Source of the DNA: Zygaena filipendulae
Taxonomy: Eukaryota > Arthropoda > Insecta > Lepidoptera > Zygaenidae
Direction of reading: 5' to 3'
Assembly (NCBI GenBank): GCA_907165275.2
Contig: OU015675.1
Coordinates: forward strand, 699,501 to 763,500
DNA: 64,000 bases
The position numbers and the translations under genes are program-made. Of this stretch, positions 1 through 10,800 are shown piece after piece. The number at the start of each line of letters is the position of its first letter. Positions within the stretch are counted from its first letter, which is position 1. The notes below the pieces were generated by a model. That model did not search any database and was not told the origin of the DNA. It saw only the letters and a program-made list of their open reading frames with translations.

Positions 1-130
1 CTATAGTATAATATATGTAATTCTATGTAGTGTATACCACGTTTGCTTGATTTCCACGACACAAGCTAAAGCTTAGGTACTGTGGGATCAAGTAGATCTG
101 TGTGTTGTGAAGTGGATTCTTATTATTATT
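1..130 (+). repeat. 3' part of a tRNA-derived SINE, cut by the window edge
   Basis: This stretch matches, with few changes, the body and (ATT)n tail of the SINE at 32690-32945, including the run around 'ccacgtttgcttg' and the terminal ATT repeats. The tRNA-like head would lie left of the window. Confidence 0.7.
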
Positions 131-195
131 AGTAATACCTTAATAAAAAAAGTAACTAAATTAATTTTCTTCTTCTTCTTTAATAATGGCGTCTA

Positions 196-262
196 TAATT
201 ATAGTCAAGTCGTCCACTAAACGGACGAATAATAATCGTCCGCTAAACGCAAAATGTAATGA
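196..262. repeat. Short repeat present inverted at 2900-2965
   Basis: About 60 bp around 'gtccactaaacggacg' and 'cgtccgctaaacgcaaaa' recurs in opposite orientation at 2900-2965. The motif is itself partly palindromic. The two copies bracket four of the dioxygenase exons but sit in intronic or flanking DNA. No coding content is seen. Confidence 0.55.
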
Positions 263-539
263 AAATTATAGGAGAGATCCTAACGTTCTTACGTTCTCGT
301 TGTTACGAGATTTGCACCTTGATTGAAAAAAATTGGTTAAAACATGGCTCTCTTGAAAGCCAGTTTCCTGCTCATGGTTTAAAATAGATGCTAAAAGGTA
401 ACTGAAATTACGAACACTAACGTGACACCGCGTGTTTTCGCTACGGCTTTCACCTTTCAAAAACCAACTATATTCATTTAGCTGCCAGTTTTCAGCCAAG
501 ACCACAGAGACGTAATGTGATGTCATCTCAATAACTCAC

Positions 540-3500
540 TGTCAGGGTAACGCCCTCGTAGCCTCGTTTCTGCGCCTCCGCTTCGACACTCCGGGACATA
601 TTTTTCTGAATGGTATCGTTGAGATCTATGTAGTGGCACGAAGCACTTGCGTAGTGGCATGAGATCGATCTGCGGTAGTTCTGTGGCAAATAAGTATTGG
701 ATTATGTTATGGTCACAATCTTACGCAAAATACAACCCTGCTTCACTCCTGCAGCCTTAGCTAAGGTTATAATTTAATCGTTATTGGTATCCCTACTAAT
801 ATTATAAATAGTCAATAGTCAAATCAAAATTAGGCCCATAATGTGGCTCTTTTTGACGTCAATAAAATTACAGTTTGCAGTAGACAGCACCTATAAAATA
901 TCCACCCTTCACAGTTTCCTAGTACTATGGCTGAAGAGAAGAAACTGCGCAACAAACTCTACAGCAGCACGCTGTCAGTTTATAATTATAATATATATAA
1001 TATTAGTGGTAACCCAACTTTTATTATATGAGAATAATGAGCCGTAACCAGCAATAAACTACGTACGGCAGGTACAGCTGACTATTGTGGCCTTAGGATT
1101 TAGGATTAAGCATCTATGCGAAATGCGAAAGTAACTCTGTCTGTCTGTCACGCTTTCACATCTTAACAGCTCAACCGATCATCATGAAATTTTGTACACA
1201 CGTTGTCAGACGTACAGAGAAGGACATAGGGTACTTTGTATCCTGAAATTCAAAATTATTATTAATACTTGTGAGTTATTAGGTCCAGAGCCGTGGATCA
1301 ACAGTGGATGCAGCATCACGGTGTCTCCAGGACTCATCTCCAAGTTGACTACTCTTGCTTTAGACTTAATATCGTTTTCGTCCTTCACAGCGAGGTAAAG
1401 ACTCATTGCATCCTTTATACATATGAAATGAAAGAAAATATTAAAAGTCAATTTTAACTTGTAATTGATGTATCGAAATGAAACTCTGTACGTATACATA
1501 GTTTAGATGACAAAACAATAATTTAGTATCTTGGAGCTGATCTAATGATGGAGCCAGGACCTCCTGGAGGTGGATAGTGAAACTCTTCAGTGTCTACCAG
1601 TAAACAAAAAGCTTATTTTTAGTTTAGATACATATTTTTAAATATAACTTAGAACCGTAGTTCCCAAAGTTGACTAGATGGCGATTCACCAAAAAAAGCT
1701 TCTAAACTCGAGACTCACCACTATTCATTAGATGCTATCACTTCAATTTTAGTTAATTTTTATTAATTTCCAATTTTTGTTAATTTCCAATGAGTTTGGT
1801 ACATACATTTATTTTGGTATTTTCGCTTTCGGTTTTCAGGGTCTACCTAATATTTATTGACCAGTGGGGACGGTGGGTCGCTACTCATACTTTGGGAACC
1901 ACTGACTTTTATATATATTTTTTTTTATAACGGGCGATACTAGTATTAGTTTCATTCCTGTATTAATTGATAATTGCACTTTGTAAATATAATTTTTTAA
2001 AGACTTGCCGGTAATTCTTCGTGAGGTCGCAGCTGTTGAACCTTATGGGACCCTGGTATCACGTAGAGGCACCCGTTCTCCTCCGAAATGTGGTCTACGG
2101 CGGTCCAGGCACCGATTATCTTCTCGGCTGGACGGAACGGGAAGTAGAATAGATCCTGTAGCGCGAATAATGAATACTTGTATATAACATAAGTTATAAC
2201 TATGTATCAGATATAACTAGGTAATATTATACCAGGTGTTTTCCGCAGTTTTACCCGATGTATTTCGGAGTTACTACAGGAATTCTGGGATGAAAAGTAT
2301 CCGCTCTTCTTTGTACTAATGACAACGTGTACGCAAGATTTAATAATTATCGATTGAGTTAGTTAAGTTGTTCAAACGTAAAAGTGTAACAAACTGAAAG
2401 CTAAAAAACCAACACAGTGACTAATCGTAAGTAAAAACGTAACCAAATTGAGTTTATTACAATTTATTATGTATATAAAAATGTATACTTGTAGCGTGAG
2501 GAATAGTTTTGTGTACAAAATTGAGTTGATGCCTTTTATCTGTTCCGTGGCCTCACCTGATGCGCTGGATGCCTGCTCGTCCCGGGCGGCTTGTTTATAA
2601 ACATCGTGTGCATCGCGTTGATGTCGCCATCGCCGATCAGCTGACACACCACGTGGACCAGTCTCGGATTGTCTATGTACGTTGCGAACACGTCGTCAAA
2701 CGCTATGCCTTGGATCTGTGACGTTAAATCTTAAATTAAATCTCATCGACGTCAAAGAGTCATACTAAAGGTTTAATTTTAAATGAAAATATTCGACTTT
2801 GACTTTGATTTTAACTTTGATTTTGACTTTGACTTTTACAAAACTTTTCACTAGACTTTCAATCGGCGTGCAAATCTTGTAAAAAAAAAGAACGTTAGGA
2901 AAGATCAATACGTTTTGCGTTTAGCGGACGATTATTATTCGTCCGTTTAGTGGACGACTAATCACAGCCTATTATCATAGATATCACCATATTTTGCTTT
3001 CATGATGTGACCGACTATATTTTCATGAAATTCCACCAGTTCATACGTAGATTACAATACATAATTATTTTACGTAAGGGACAGAAGATATGATACAAAT
3101 CAATATAAAAAAAAACTTAACGTACTTTGTTAATGACAGCCTCCCCTGACAATCCTTTGTTCTTTAAAGAGCGCTCTTTGACAACAGACATCAGTGCACC
3201 CTGCACTAAACCCTTAGAGATTTGTATGAAACGTTGCCTGAAAAAAAAACCTTACAGAAATAGATGACTTTTATTTAGGAACTTCTCTCGTGACTGTTTC
3301 CTTTTTTGACGACAACGTAACTCGTAGTGACATTTCCCCTAAACTATCCCCTAGCCAAAAGGTTGAATGGTAGAGAATGCCTTAGGCACTAAGTTCGCCT
3401 TTTGTACATAAATGTGCAATAAAGTTCTTTAAATAAATAAAAATAAATAAATATGTTTTCGTGACAATCGATAGTGCCAAATGACAATTAACATACGGCT

Positions 3501-4315
3501 AAATTAATTTTGGAGATCTCGCGAGAAATCAGGAATAACAAAACCGGCCAAGTGCGAGTCGGACTCGCGCACGAAACGTTCCGTACCAAGCATAAACAAT
3601 CATGTCTGTTGTATGGGAGATCCCCTTGAATATTTGTTTTAATTTAATCTAATTATTTATTTTTAAAGTGAATATACATATACTAAATGGACGCAGATAA
3701 GCAATAACATGTTAACCCACAAAATTAAGTTATTGATTCAGAACAATTTATTGAGAGTAAGGGAACGTTTTTTAATTATGTGTCTACCTTATTACATTGC
3801 TTAAATATGTAACTAAATATTGAACATAAAAAATATTAATACAAAATGGCACTCCTACTTTTAAAACACGATTTACTCAAAATTTCTCTAGTGTGGGTTA
3901 ACACACTATTGCTTATCTATGTCCAAATATTCTTTGAATATATCAAGCGTCTACCTGCCGTTATCAATATCGAGCAAAAACGGTGTTGTATGGGAACCCC
4001 CTTAAATATTTATTTTATTCTGTTATTTAGTGCAACCGAACCTAAAAAGTACCTGTGGACTATCGGTTGAGTAGTTAAGGCATGAAAGCACAAAAAACGA
4101 GCAAACAAACTCACATTCGCATTTACAATGTTAGTTAAGATGTTGTAAATTTATTGTTATCATTGATCTCGGACAACAGTCAGTCTCAGGCTCACCTATA
4201 ACTGTACAAAGAAGCAAAGTCGATCAGCTGCTTGATGACCAGGTACCCATTGTCCTCGTAGAACTGGCGCTGTTCTTGCGATAGGAAGTATTTGGTTGGT
4301 AACTCTGATGATCCC
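540..4315 (-). CDS. Phytanoyl-CoA dioxygenase (PhyH), partial, six exons
   Basis: This is a peroxisomal Fe(II)/2-oxoglutarate oxygenase that 2-hydroxylates phytanoyl-CoA and related branched acyl-CoAs, the first step of alpha-oxidation. Minus-strand exons in order are 4196-4315, 3126-3237, 2557-2715, 2009-2155, 1269-1412 and 540-680; the phases join without a break, giving about 274 residues. Visible motifs: EDNGYLVIK near the start; [20 protein letters not shown] followed across the splice by DLFYFPF, which forms the HxD iron ligands; [19 protein letters not shown] carrying the distal iron His; and RRSISCHYA with the 2-oxoglutarate-binding Arg. The intron after 2009 appears to use a GC donor (CCG|GCAAGT); the others are GT-AG. 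Human PHYH is 338 residues. The C-terminal exon lies left of the window and the first coding exon (phase 2 into 4315) was not identified. Introns hold SINE, LINE, Helitron and MITE pieces. The family call is strong; catalytic activity is inferred. Confidence 0.9.
815..990 (-). repeat. LINE-like 3' end fragment, copy A
   Basis: About 150 bp, from 'gcccataatgtggctc' to 'gacagcgtgctg' read on the opposite strand, recurs inverted at 33270-33445. Both copies end in short (TTGAC)-type repeats, as RTE-like non-LTR elements do. The assignment to RTE is an inference from the tail. Confidence 0.5.
1109..1252 (+). mobile_element. Helitron fragment in a PhyH intron
   Basis: The internal core shared by all short Helitrons in this window is present ('gctcaaccgatcatcatgaa', then 'gttgtcag', then 'aaggacatagggtac'). 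Both termini are lost. Confidence 0.6.
3350..3455 (+). repeat. Non-LTR retrotransposon 3' tail
   Basis: The sequence reads 'aatggtagagaatgcctta', then 'taagttcgccttttgtac', then 'gcaataaagtt' and an AAATA-rich tail. This is the typical layout of a truncated lepidopteran LINE or SINE 3' end. No coding part remains. Confidence 0.5.
3689..3924. mobile_element. MITE with GGACGCAGATAAGC inverted termini
   Basis: The 236-bp element begins GGACGCAGATAAGCAATA and ends with its near-complement TATTGCTTATCTATGTCC. About 30 bp at each end pair, and the flanks are AAAT on both sides, consistent with a 4-bp target duplication. Other copies are 5468-5665, 15419-15592, 16849-17083 and 43109-43345; a terminus survives at 6746-6780. 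Confidence 0.8.
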
Positions 4316-4419
4316 CTACAAGTAATTGTATATCATTAAGTTTCCACTTTAAAATATTATGTAGGTACCTATCGCGTTTTTGCACTCGAAAATTTCGGGT
4401 ACCGGATTTCCGGCATAAA

Positions 4420-4600
4420 AAGACTTATAAGTCTCCGCGGTTTCACCGGGATAAAAAGTATCTGTGTCACTCAGGACTCCCGTAGCTTCCTTATAAGTGG
4501 AAGAATTTTCAAAACCGGTTCATTAGATCCAGAGATTACGCCCTACAACGTCACAAACTCACAAACTTTACCTCTTTATAATATTAGTAGGTATAGATAA
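4420..4600 (-). mobile_element. Short Helitron, degenerate
   Basis: It has a 'ccgcggtttcaccggg' terminal hairpin, a GATAAAAAG core, and 'tttataatattagtagg' at the other end, in minus orientation. The CTAG end is not clear. It lies just upstream of the first recognised PhyH exon. Confidence 0.55.
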
Positions 4601-4896
4601 GGTAGATCAGTAATAAAACATGCAAACAATAAATCGTCATTTATAATTAACTACATCTGGCAGATGCACAACGAATGTAAATAGCCGATATAATAAAAAA
4701 ACAAATCGCCTATAAAGCAGTTATCAATAACAAACAGAGGTCCTGCCACCATTTGCTTCTTTTTTTTCATTCTAACTTCGACTTTACACACTGTGTGCAA
4801 AGTAAAATTACAATAGCGAAGATAGCTGTTTTCATGTGAGGTTATAATACTTGAGATCATGATAGACTGGTCTCTGTAAGTATATCATAATTTATT

Positions 4897-5066
4897 AGCT
4901 GTTCCGCGCGGTTTAACCGCGATAAGTTTGGAGTTGCCGCGGGAATTCCGGGATAAAAACTACCCTATGTCCTTCCCTGTACCTTCGACAACGTATATGC
5001 AAAATTTCAAAATGATCGGTTGCGCCGTTAAGGTGTGAAAGCGTAACAAACAAACAGACGTAAGGA
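4897..5066 (-). mobile_element. Short Helitron
   Basis: A minus-oriented copy opens with 'agctgttccgcgcggtttaa' (terminal hairpin side). It continues through 'ccgggataaaaactacc' and 'gatcggttgcgccgttaagg' to the AACAAACAAAC block. Confidence 0.65.
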
Positions 5067-5467
5067 TTACGTCAACAAAACAGAAAATCAAAAAGCACTT
5101 ACATGTTCTCAAAATTTCTCGTTGGGTGCTTCAATTAATTAATATTTTGATCACTTTTAACTACGGTGTAATAGTTACATCAAACGAAGTAGGTATGTAG
5201 TACAAGAACAACCGGTTTGTTCGTGATTTTTACATACGTTTACAACTAGACGTTGTTTGCCTTGGCTAGTTGGCGAGTGAGTGAGACAGGTTACCTTGTT
5301 GTGTACTACATTCATACTAGCTAAGTGAAATGACGATAGAGTATCAGTAATTATGTACAGATCGACTCGAATACACATCTTTTTCAAACGTGATACGGTC
5401 CAATTCGGTTTAGCAATGTGCATGATAGCTTCGATGGATTTAAACGTATCTCTATTCTCTACACAAT

Positions 5468-5665
5468 ATGGACGCAGATAAGCAATAACATGTTATCCCA
5501 CACCAAATAAAGTTATGGATTCAGAACGATTTATTGAGAGTTAGAGAACGTTTTTTAATTTTGTGTATACCTTATTACATTGTTTAAATATATAACTAAA
5601 TATTGAACATAAAAAATTTGACACAAAATGGCGCTATAATTTTAAAAATTTCATTTAATCAAAAG
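5468..5665. mobile_element. MITE of the GGACGCAGATAAGC family, one end lost
   Basis: The left terminus GGACGCAGATAAGCAATA is intact and the body matches 3689-3924 up to 'ggcgctataattttaaa', where similarity stops. Confidence 0.7.
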
Positions 5666-5815
5666 GAGATTGACAGGGTATGGACCAAATGCCGCCCAGG
5701 AGTAGGACTACCTTGACTGAGTTCCTTGCATTGCTTTATATTGAAAATTTTTTTTTTTTCAAAATCGGTGCCGGAGAAAAAAAATTTACGTCAGTTTTGT
5801 TTGTACGTTTTACAT

Positions 5816-6110
5816 AGTATGTATGTTCCCCGATTATTCGAAGACGACTGGACCGATTTGGAAAATTCTTTTTTTGGTTGAAAGGGTATACTTCCGAGGT
5901 GGTACCACTGTCATAAGGTCAGGATCTGATGATGGGATATTGGAGAAATGGAGGAAACTTATCAAATATTATAGGCACACCTACCAATTTTGGGTATTTT
6001 TTGGAATATTTCATGCATTTGCTTTCGGAAAGCACCATTTAGTGAAGTGAAACTAATGATGAAGACAACAGATGACCAGCGGAACTACTCAATAATAGGT
6101 ATTTCACAGG
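5816..6110 (-). repeat. Single 273-bp-type unit of the GGAAGTCGG element
   Basis: This is one inverted copy of the unit found in tandem at 19604-20150 and 47855-48400. Shared blocks include 'ttcgaagacgactggaccga', 'tctgatgatgggatattgga' and 'gcatttgctttcggaaagca'. The 75-residue open frame here is part of the repeat, not a host gene. Confidence 0.65.
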
Positions 6111-6289
6111 TTGCGATTCGATTACTTTAAGGTGGTTGCTGAGCAGTTTATGCTCATCACAGTGCATGTGGTGAAGTGGAGCTGATAGTGTGTATCAGTA
6201 AAACTCCTCAAAAATATACATCCCTCCATCGGGAAAAGCATTTATTTATTGTTATTGTAATTAAGTATTTATTTTTACCCAATAAATAA

Positions 6290-6722
6290 TACCTTTTTTT
6301 CCCACGACTCCTAGGATGGAATTAGACGCGCTTTATTTTCCTGACTACTACTACTATTAGGAACATATTGTACTATGTCTACATCCTGGGCAGCACTTGG
6401 TCCACCTTCCATGCAAGTTTATGGTTTCCCAATAAATCTCAACAAAAACTTTTATTTTTCACAACTCCTGGGATAGAATTAGGCGCCCTTTATTTTACAA
6501 ACTACTACTATCCTAAGGAACATAATATACTATGTCTACATCCTGGGCAGCACTTGGTCTACCTTCCATGCAAGTTTATTGTTTCCCAATAAATCTCAAC
6601 AAAAACTTTTTTTTTCACGACTCCTGGGATAGATGTGCTTTATTTTACAGACTACTACTACCCTAAGGAACATAATGTACTATGACTTTATTCTGGGCAG
6701 CACTTGGTCCACTCTTCATACA
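6290..6722 (+). repeat. Tandem repeat, about three units of 150-157 bp
   Basis: The block 'cctgggcagcacttggtc' recurs at about 6385, 6542 and 6692, and 'actactactat' with 'aggaacata' recurs in step. Unit spacing is 157 then 150 bp. The array ends against a GGACGCAGATAAGC-type MITE terminus at 6746-6780. The short open frames here are by-products of the repeat. Confidence 0.75.
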
Positions 6723-7560
6723 AAGATTGGCATTGTCCTTTCTCCAGTGTGGGTTAACACACTATTGCTTATCTATGTCCATATAAACGTTGAGTACATC
6801 TGTCAGTCATTTGAACTACTTGGCCGACTGAGTTCATATTGGCGCAGTTTTAATTGTTTTGACGCGACAAAAGTTCATCGCTACGACTGGTCACATCTAA
6901 TGCATGCACTACATTATCGCCGATGATCGTTGATTGTGTGATCGTGTGATCGGCGATCATGTGGACACCTCAAAGCGGTCACAAGCGATTCCCTTTGATG
7001 CGTGCCCACAAACCGACAATTCACAGGTCGCAGCATCGATCTCATATAAAAAGTAGATACACAATCAGCGTCAAAAAAATGATCTAGGACCATCCCTTCA
7101 GCTTTTAAGGTAACCGCCCTTACTGAACCGTCTCAAATTTCCACTCTGTATAACATGTACTCTCACTCTGTATATAAAATTGTTGTGTTACCTAGTCTGT
7201 ACGCACCGTAAGTGTTGCATAACTTATTATTTGACGTGATAGGAGACACAATCAAAATCAAATAATAATATCTTTATTGATTAAGATCAGGTTCATTTTC
7301 AATCATCACAATAATAATTTATTATAAATATATACATACAGACTGAGCAAAATATTTTCATATATGTAATTTATTGAAACTTTATGTCTTTCCATATAAT
7401 TATACATATTACGCTTAACGCTACGCTAGCTAAACGCTTGAAGGTTTGTAACTCTCGACATCTGTTTCTATTGTGATAAAATTTTCTTCCGATTCCGACT
7501 ATACTAGGTACTAAACGTATCAACATAAATTATAACGATTAATTTTGATTCATATTTCAT

Positions 7561-8183
7561 ATATCGTCGCTGAAGTTCTAACACCTCGGAAGTCAAATTT
7601 GAAATGCAACTTTTCAGTTTGCAACTTTTCAGGAGAGCAGAAAAACCTGTTTCATTTTGCACCAAACAAATATTTAAAGTTAGGTTTATTCAAAATACGA
7701 ATTATTAACATGAAAGATGGCGTAGTAAGGGTGGTGGAAGTAGCCGTTTCAGGGGGTTTGCTTCGACGGCCCTCAAAGAAATTGGTCAAGTTGGTCACTT
7801 AAACCAATTAGCTTGAGTGACACATTTTAGTTAATTTGTGCATTCATACACAAGGGGTCGGAATTTTGCAAACTCCTTTTCGTTTTTAAAATTTAGCATA
7901 TATTTTTTTTTTATTTTGTTTTGATTTTTCAAATAGGAATCTGTCGCTTTTGACTTTTTGTTGTTGCTTTGCTACGTACGTTGCAGTTTTTCATTTAAAA
8001 TAATAATTAAATATTCTCAAAATACAGTCCTAAACTAAATCGTCTACATTTGTATAATAATTCATATAGGCACATTTAAATTTTAAAACAAAATTATTTT
8101 CTTGCGATTCCCTATCGAATAAAATAAGGAACGTATTTCGTTAAAATTTTACTTCCGTGGTGTTAGAACTTCAACGACGATAT
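7561..8183. mobile_element. Non-autonomous DNA element with about 40-bp inverted termini
   Basis: The left end 'atatcgtcgctgaagttcta' and the right end 'agaacttcaacgacgatat' are complementary, and the match continues inward for about 40 bp with a few changes. The 623-bp interior has no convincing coding sequence; an 85-codon open frame spans the left end. It lies about 160 bp past the stop codon of the minus-strand serpin and could contribute to its 3' end. Confidence 0.7.
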
Positions 8184-8341
8184 GTACTTTAACCATGCTT
8201 AGATTTAAACAAAGGACATAAGTTAAATGACAGTTACATATATATAATCATTTGTCGGCTGATCCGCTACAGTAAAAATGCGTCAAAGCGACGGTAACAT
8301 TTCAATTTAAATGGCTATATTTTTTGATAATACGACACAAA

Positions 8342-9556
8342 TCAGTAAATGCTCGGTTTCGAATAAACGCCTGTGAATATCGGTATTTCTAATGACTTCT
8401 CAACAATCATGTAAACGAAAGGTTTGTTGGCAATAAACTGATTCGGCAGCATCCTAAACTCGAACTCTGCTACCGTGGCGGCGCTGGCTTCTGTACCGGA
8501 CTCGTTCACTTCAACCGTTGCCTTCTGAACCAAATCGGATAGATATATTTGAAAGTCGGATATACCCGGAAATTGAGCCCTGGACATTTCGAACATCGAA
8601 GCGAGCCCCATATCCACCAAAAGTTCTTTAAAATTGTCCATGTCTGACGATATCTTGAATCTGGGTATCTGTACGACCGTTTTAGATTCTGTCCTCGGTC
8701 CGAACATTTTAAAGATTGTCTTCAGACTTATGCGTTTCAATGATGTCAACAGTTTCGATACGGACACCTTGTTGTTTGGCAAATAGATCAACATTGAATA
8801 CTTGTTGCTCCTACCGTATGGTAACTCCAACACTGTCGCTTCGATCTGTGGCACCAGGGTAACATTGAAATTATCTGTTACCGCCATCAGATTGACGTTT
8901 CCGATTTCAACGTCGCCATTTTCGCTGTAAAATGGTGCAACTTCGGTTTCCTCCGTGGGAAACATCACACGCCACGCACTTTTGAAGTACAATGCATCGA
9001 CCAAAATCAAAATGGCTCCTTGGATATCGTCTTGCGTAACGATGTCTCTGATCGCGCCGGCCGTGCCCTTAGCGACGAATTCGTTTATTTGCGATGCCAG
9101 GAAAGCGGTGTCATCGAAAGACATCTTCACCGAATCGACTGTGCCGATCTTCGATAGTTCGTCAATAAACCTGTCTTTGATATCGTATTTCTCATCCATG
9201 TAGAGAGTGGAACTTTTCTCGATGACAGTGTCGTCGGGTGCTTCGTATACCGAAGTGATCGTATCGAAGATTTTGTTTCTGAAACAGGCGTGATGATGCA
9301 ACCTCAGCACACGAATGATCTCATCGAGGGTGTCTCCTTTAGCCGCGAAAGAAATACTAGCGATCAATGTCCATGCGGAGAAAGGTGACGATATGAAGTG
9401 GTTTTCTTTATCTTGAGCAATTCTTGTCATTAGGTCGATAGAGAACTCGTATATAGACCTTTTATGATACGTCAAAGAGTTAGATACTGTACATTGTCCA
9501 CTAATTACTGTAATCACAGCCAAAATTGCTGTTAACAGGGCAATTAATTTCGCCAT
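8342..9556 (-). CDS. Secreted inhibitory-type serpin, P1 Arg
   Basis: A 404-residue serpin in a single uninterrupted exon. Residues 1-20 form a signal peptide ending near ISGQ. The shutter and gate regions are recognisable: ISSPFSAWTLI, a DALYFKSAW block, VLELPYG and IPRFKISSDMD. The reactive-centre hinge ESGTEASAATVAE has P15 Gly at 354, P14 Thr and small P12-P9 residues, as in inhibitory serpins. Counting from P15 places the scissile bond at Arg368-Met369, so a trypsin-like protease is the likely target. The C-terminus carries the conserved NKPFVYMIVEK and IPIFTGVY blocks. Cys near 22 and in HHACFRN are shared with the neighbouring serpin and may form a disulfide. It lies head to head with that paralogue. 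Target and tissue are unknown. Confidence 0.95.
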   Translation of the reverse strand: MAKLIALLTAILAVITVISGQCTVSNSLTYHKRSIYEFSIDLMTRIAQDKENHFISSPFSAWTLIASISFAAKGDTLDEIIRVLRLHHHACFRNKIFDTITSVYEAPDDTVIEKSSTLYMDEKYDIKDRFIDELSKIGTVDSVKMSFDDTAFLASQINEFVAKGTAGAIRDIVTQDDIQGAILILVDALYFKSAWRVMFPTEETEVAPFYSENGDVEIGNVNLMAVTDNFNVTLVPQIEATVLELPYGRSNKYSMLIYLPNNKVSVSKLLTSLKRISLKTIFKMFGPRTESKTVVQIPRFKISSDMDNFKELLVDMGLASMFEMSRAQFPGISDFQIYLSDLVQKATVEVNESGTEASAATVAEFEFRMLPNQFIANKPFVYMIVEKSLEIPIFTGVYSKPSIY

Positions 9557-9587
9557 TTCGTCTGAATCTCGCGAAAAGACCTCAATG

Positions 9588-9622
9588 ACTGATATTAAAA
9601 TTTTGTATACTGAAGTTTTTAA
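9588..9622 (-). promoter_or_regulatory. Core promoter candidate of the minus-strand serpin
   Basis: On the minus strand a TTAAAAA box at 9622-9616 lies about 30 bases ahead of TCAGT at 9592-9588, the arthropod initiator. The start site would be A9590, giving a 34-base leader before the ATG at 9556. The TATA match is weak; the spacing is good. Confidence 0.45.
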
Positions 9623-10677
9623 CAGCCACCGGCTGTTATCGGGAGTGACCTATACAGAAGATAATGGCCTATGTCAGGGTTTGTAAAACCTTATCGTATT
9701 TTATTTATGTTTAAATATTAAGTTTCTGAGATTCCATGTTAAAATAAACAACGAAATTTAATTATAATCAGTTTATTTTCCTGTTTTAAATGAGAAATGA
9801 TGAGAATGAAAAAACTATAATGAATAATATACACACCGGCAGAATTAGCGGAACATAAAAAGGCAGAGTATAGAAATAATTACGTATATATATTAAAACA
9901 AATAATAATTAGACGTGAAGTAACAAATTAATATACAACTTTTAACACTTTAAAAGTTTGTAATTAAATTATTAAATTTTATTTAAAATAATATTAAAAA
10001 AAAACACTTTTTCTCTAATTTGTGGGCACACAAATAATGTTGCAAATTAAAGATTACTGTAATTTTAACACTAAATAAATGAAAGATTAATAACGTGTGT
10101 TTCCCCTTCGCGATTCAACTTTTATTTGCAACATTGTCTGTGTTCTCACAAACTAGAGATTTTTTTTTTTAATTTTGATTACTTTTAATAAAATTTATCT
10201 AAAAACTTCTTAAAGTCGATGTTAAAAGATGTATATTAGTTTATTACTTCATGCCTGATAATAATTTATATTTAATATATATACGTAATTATTTAAAGAA
10301 GAAAAAACAGTAGGTAGGTATATCTAAAGTGGCAGAACAACTGGATAGTTCCGAATGAATCTTAAGTATGCTTACGATTACTGATGAGACAATTCGGAAC
10401 AAGAGAGAATCCCAAAAACCAACAAAACCAGCAAACACATTTTGAACGATTGCAGACTCTTTCAAATATAATGTAATTAATTTGCATAAAAGGTTTTTGT
10501 TCGCATTCCCTGTTACTTATCTGTAGAGTAGTTTAAAAGTTGTAAAATATTATACATTTATGCACAGTAATAGTTATGTGAAACAGTTAGGTATTTTTGT
10601 ATAGTAATTATATAATGAGCTTCCACCAAATTACGAGTCGCGGTTTATTCGCTTGCACGCGACGATAACGGTTTCGC
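9623..10677. other. Region between the head-to-head serpins
   Basis: About 1.05 kb of very AT-rich DNA between the two serpin promoters. Apart from a small palindrome 'aacagccaccggctgtt' at its left edge, no repeat family of this window and no coding segment was recognised. It presumably holds the regulatory DNA of one or both serpins. Confidence 0.5.
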
Positions 10678-10712
10678 TATATATGTGACATTATTCCCTC
10701 ACATCCTTCAGT
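10678..10712 (+). promoter_or_regulatory. TATA plus TCAGT core promoter of the plus-strand serpin
   Basis: TATATAT at 10678-10684 is followed by TCAGT at 10708-10712. With A10710 as the start site the TATA box begins at -32, the classical spacing. The predicted leader is about 90 bases to the ATG at 10801. Confidence 0.65.
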
Positions 10713-10800
10713 AAACGTTTGGTTCCTTCTCGTCCGGTATCGATGTTACGCGCCATTCGGTGTGATAAAGTGTTATATAAAATTTCAATATTGTAAAAAG

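Noticed and set aside
4651..5423. Possible missing first exon of PhyH in the minus-strand frames at 4651-4860 or 5175-5423
   Set aside because: Neither shows a peroxisomal targeting motif nor a donor of the required phase with confidence.
10762..10800. N-terminal extension of the plus-strand serpin from 10762
   Set aside because: The codon at 10762 is GTG, not ATG, and lies in the predicted leader; 10801 is the first ATG in frame and gives a signal peptide.
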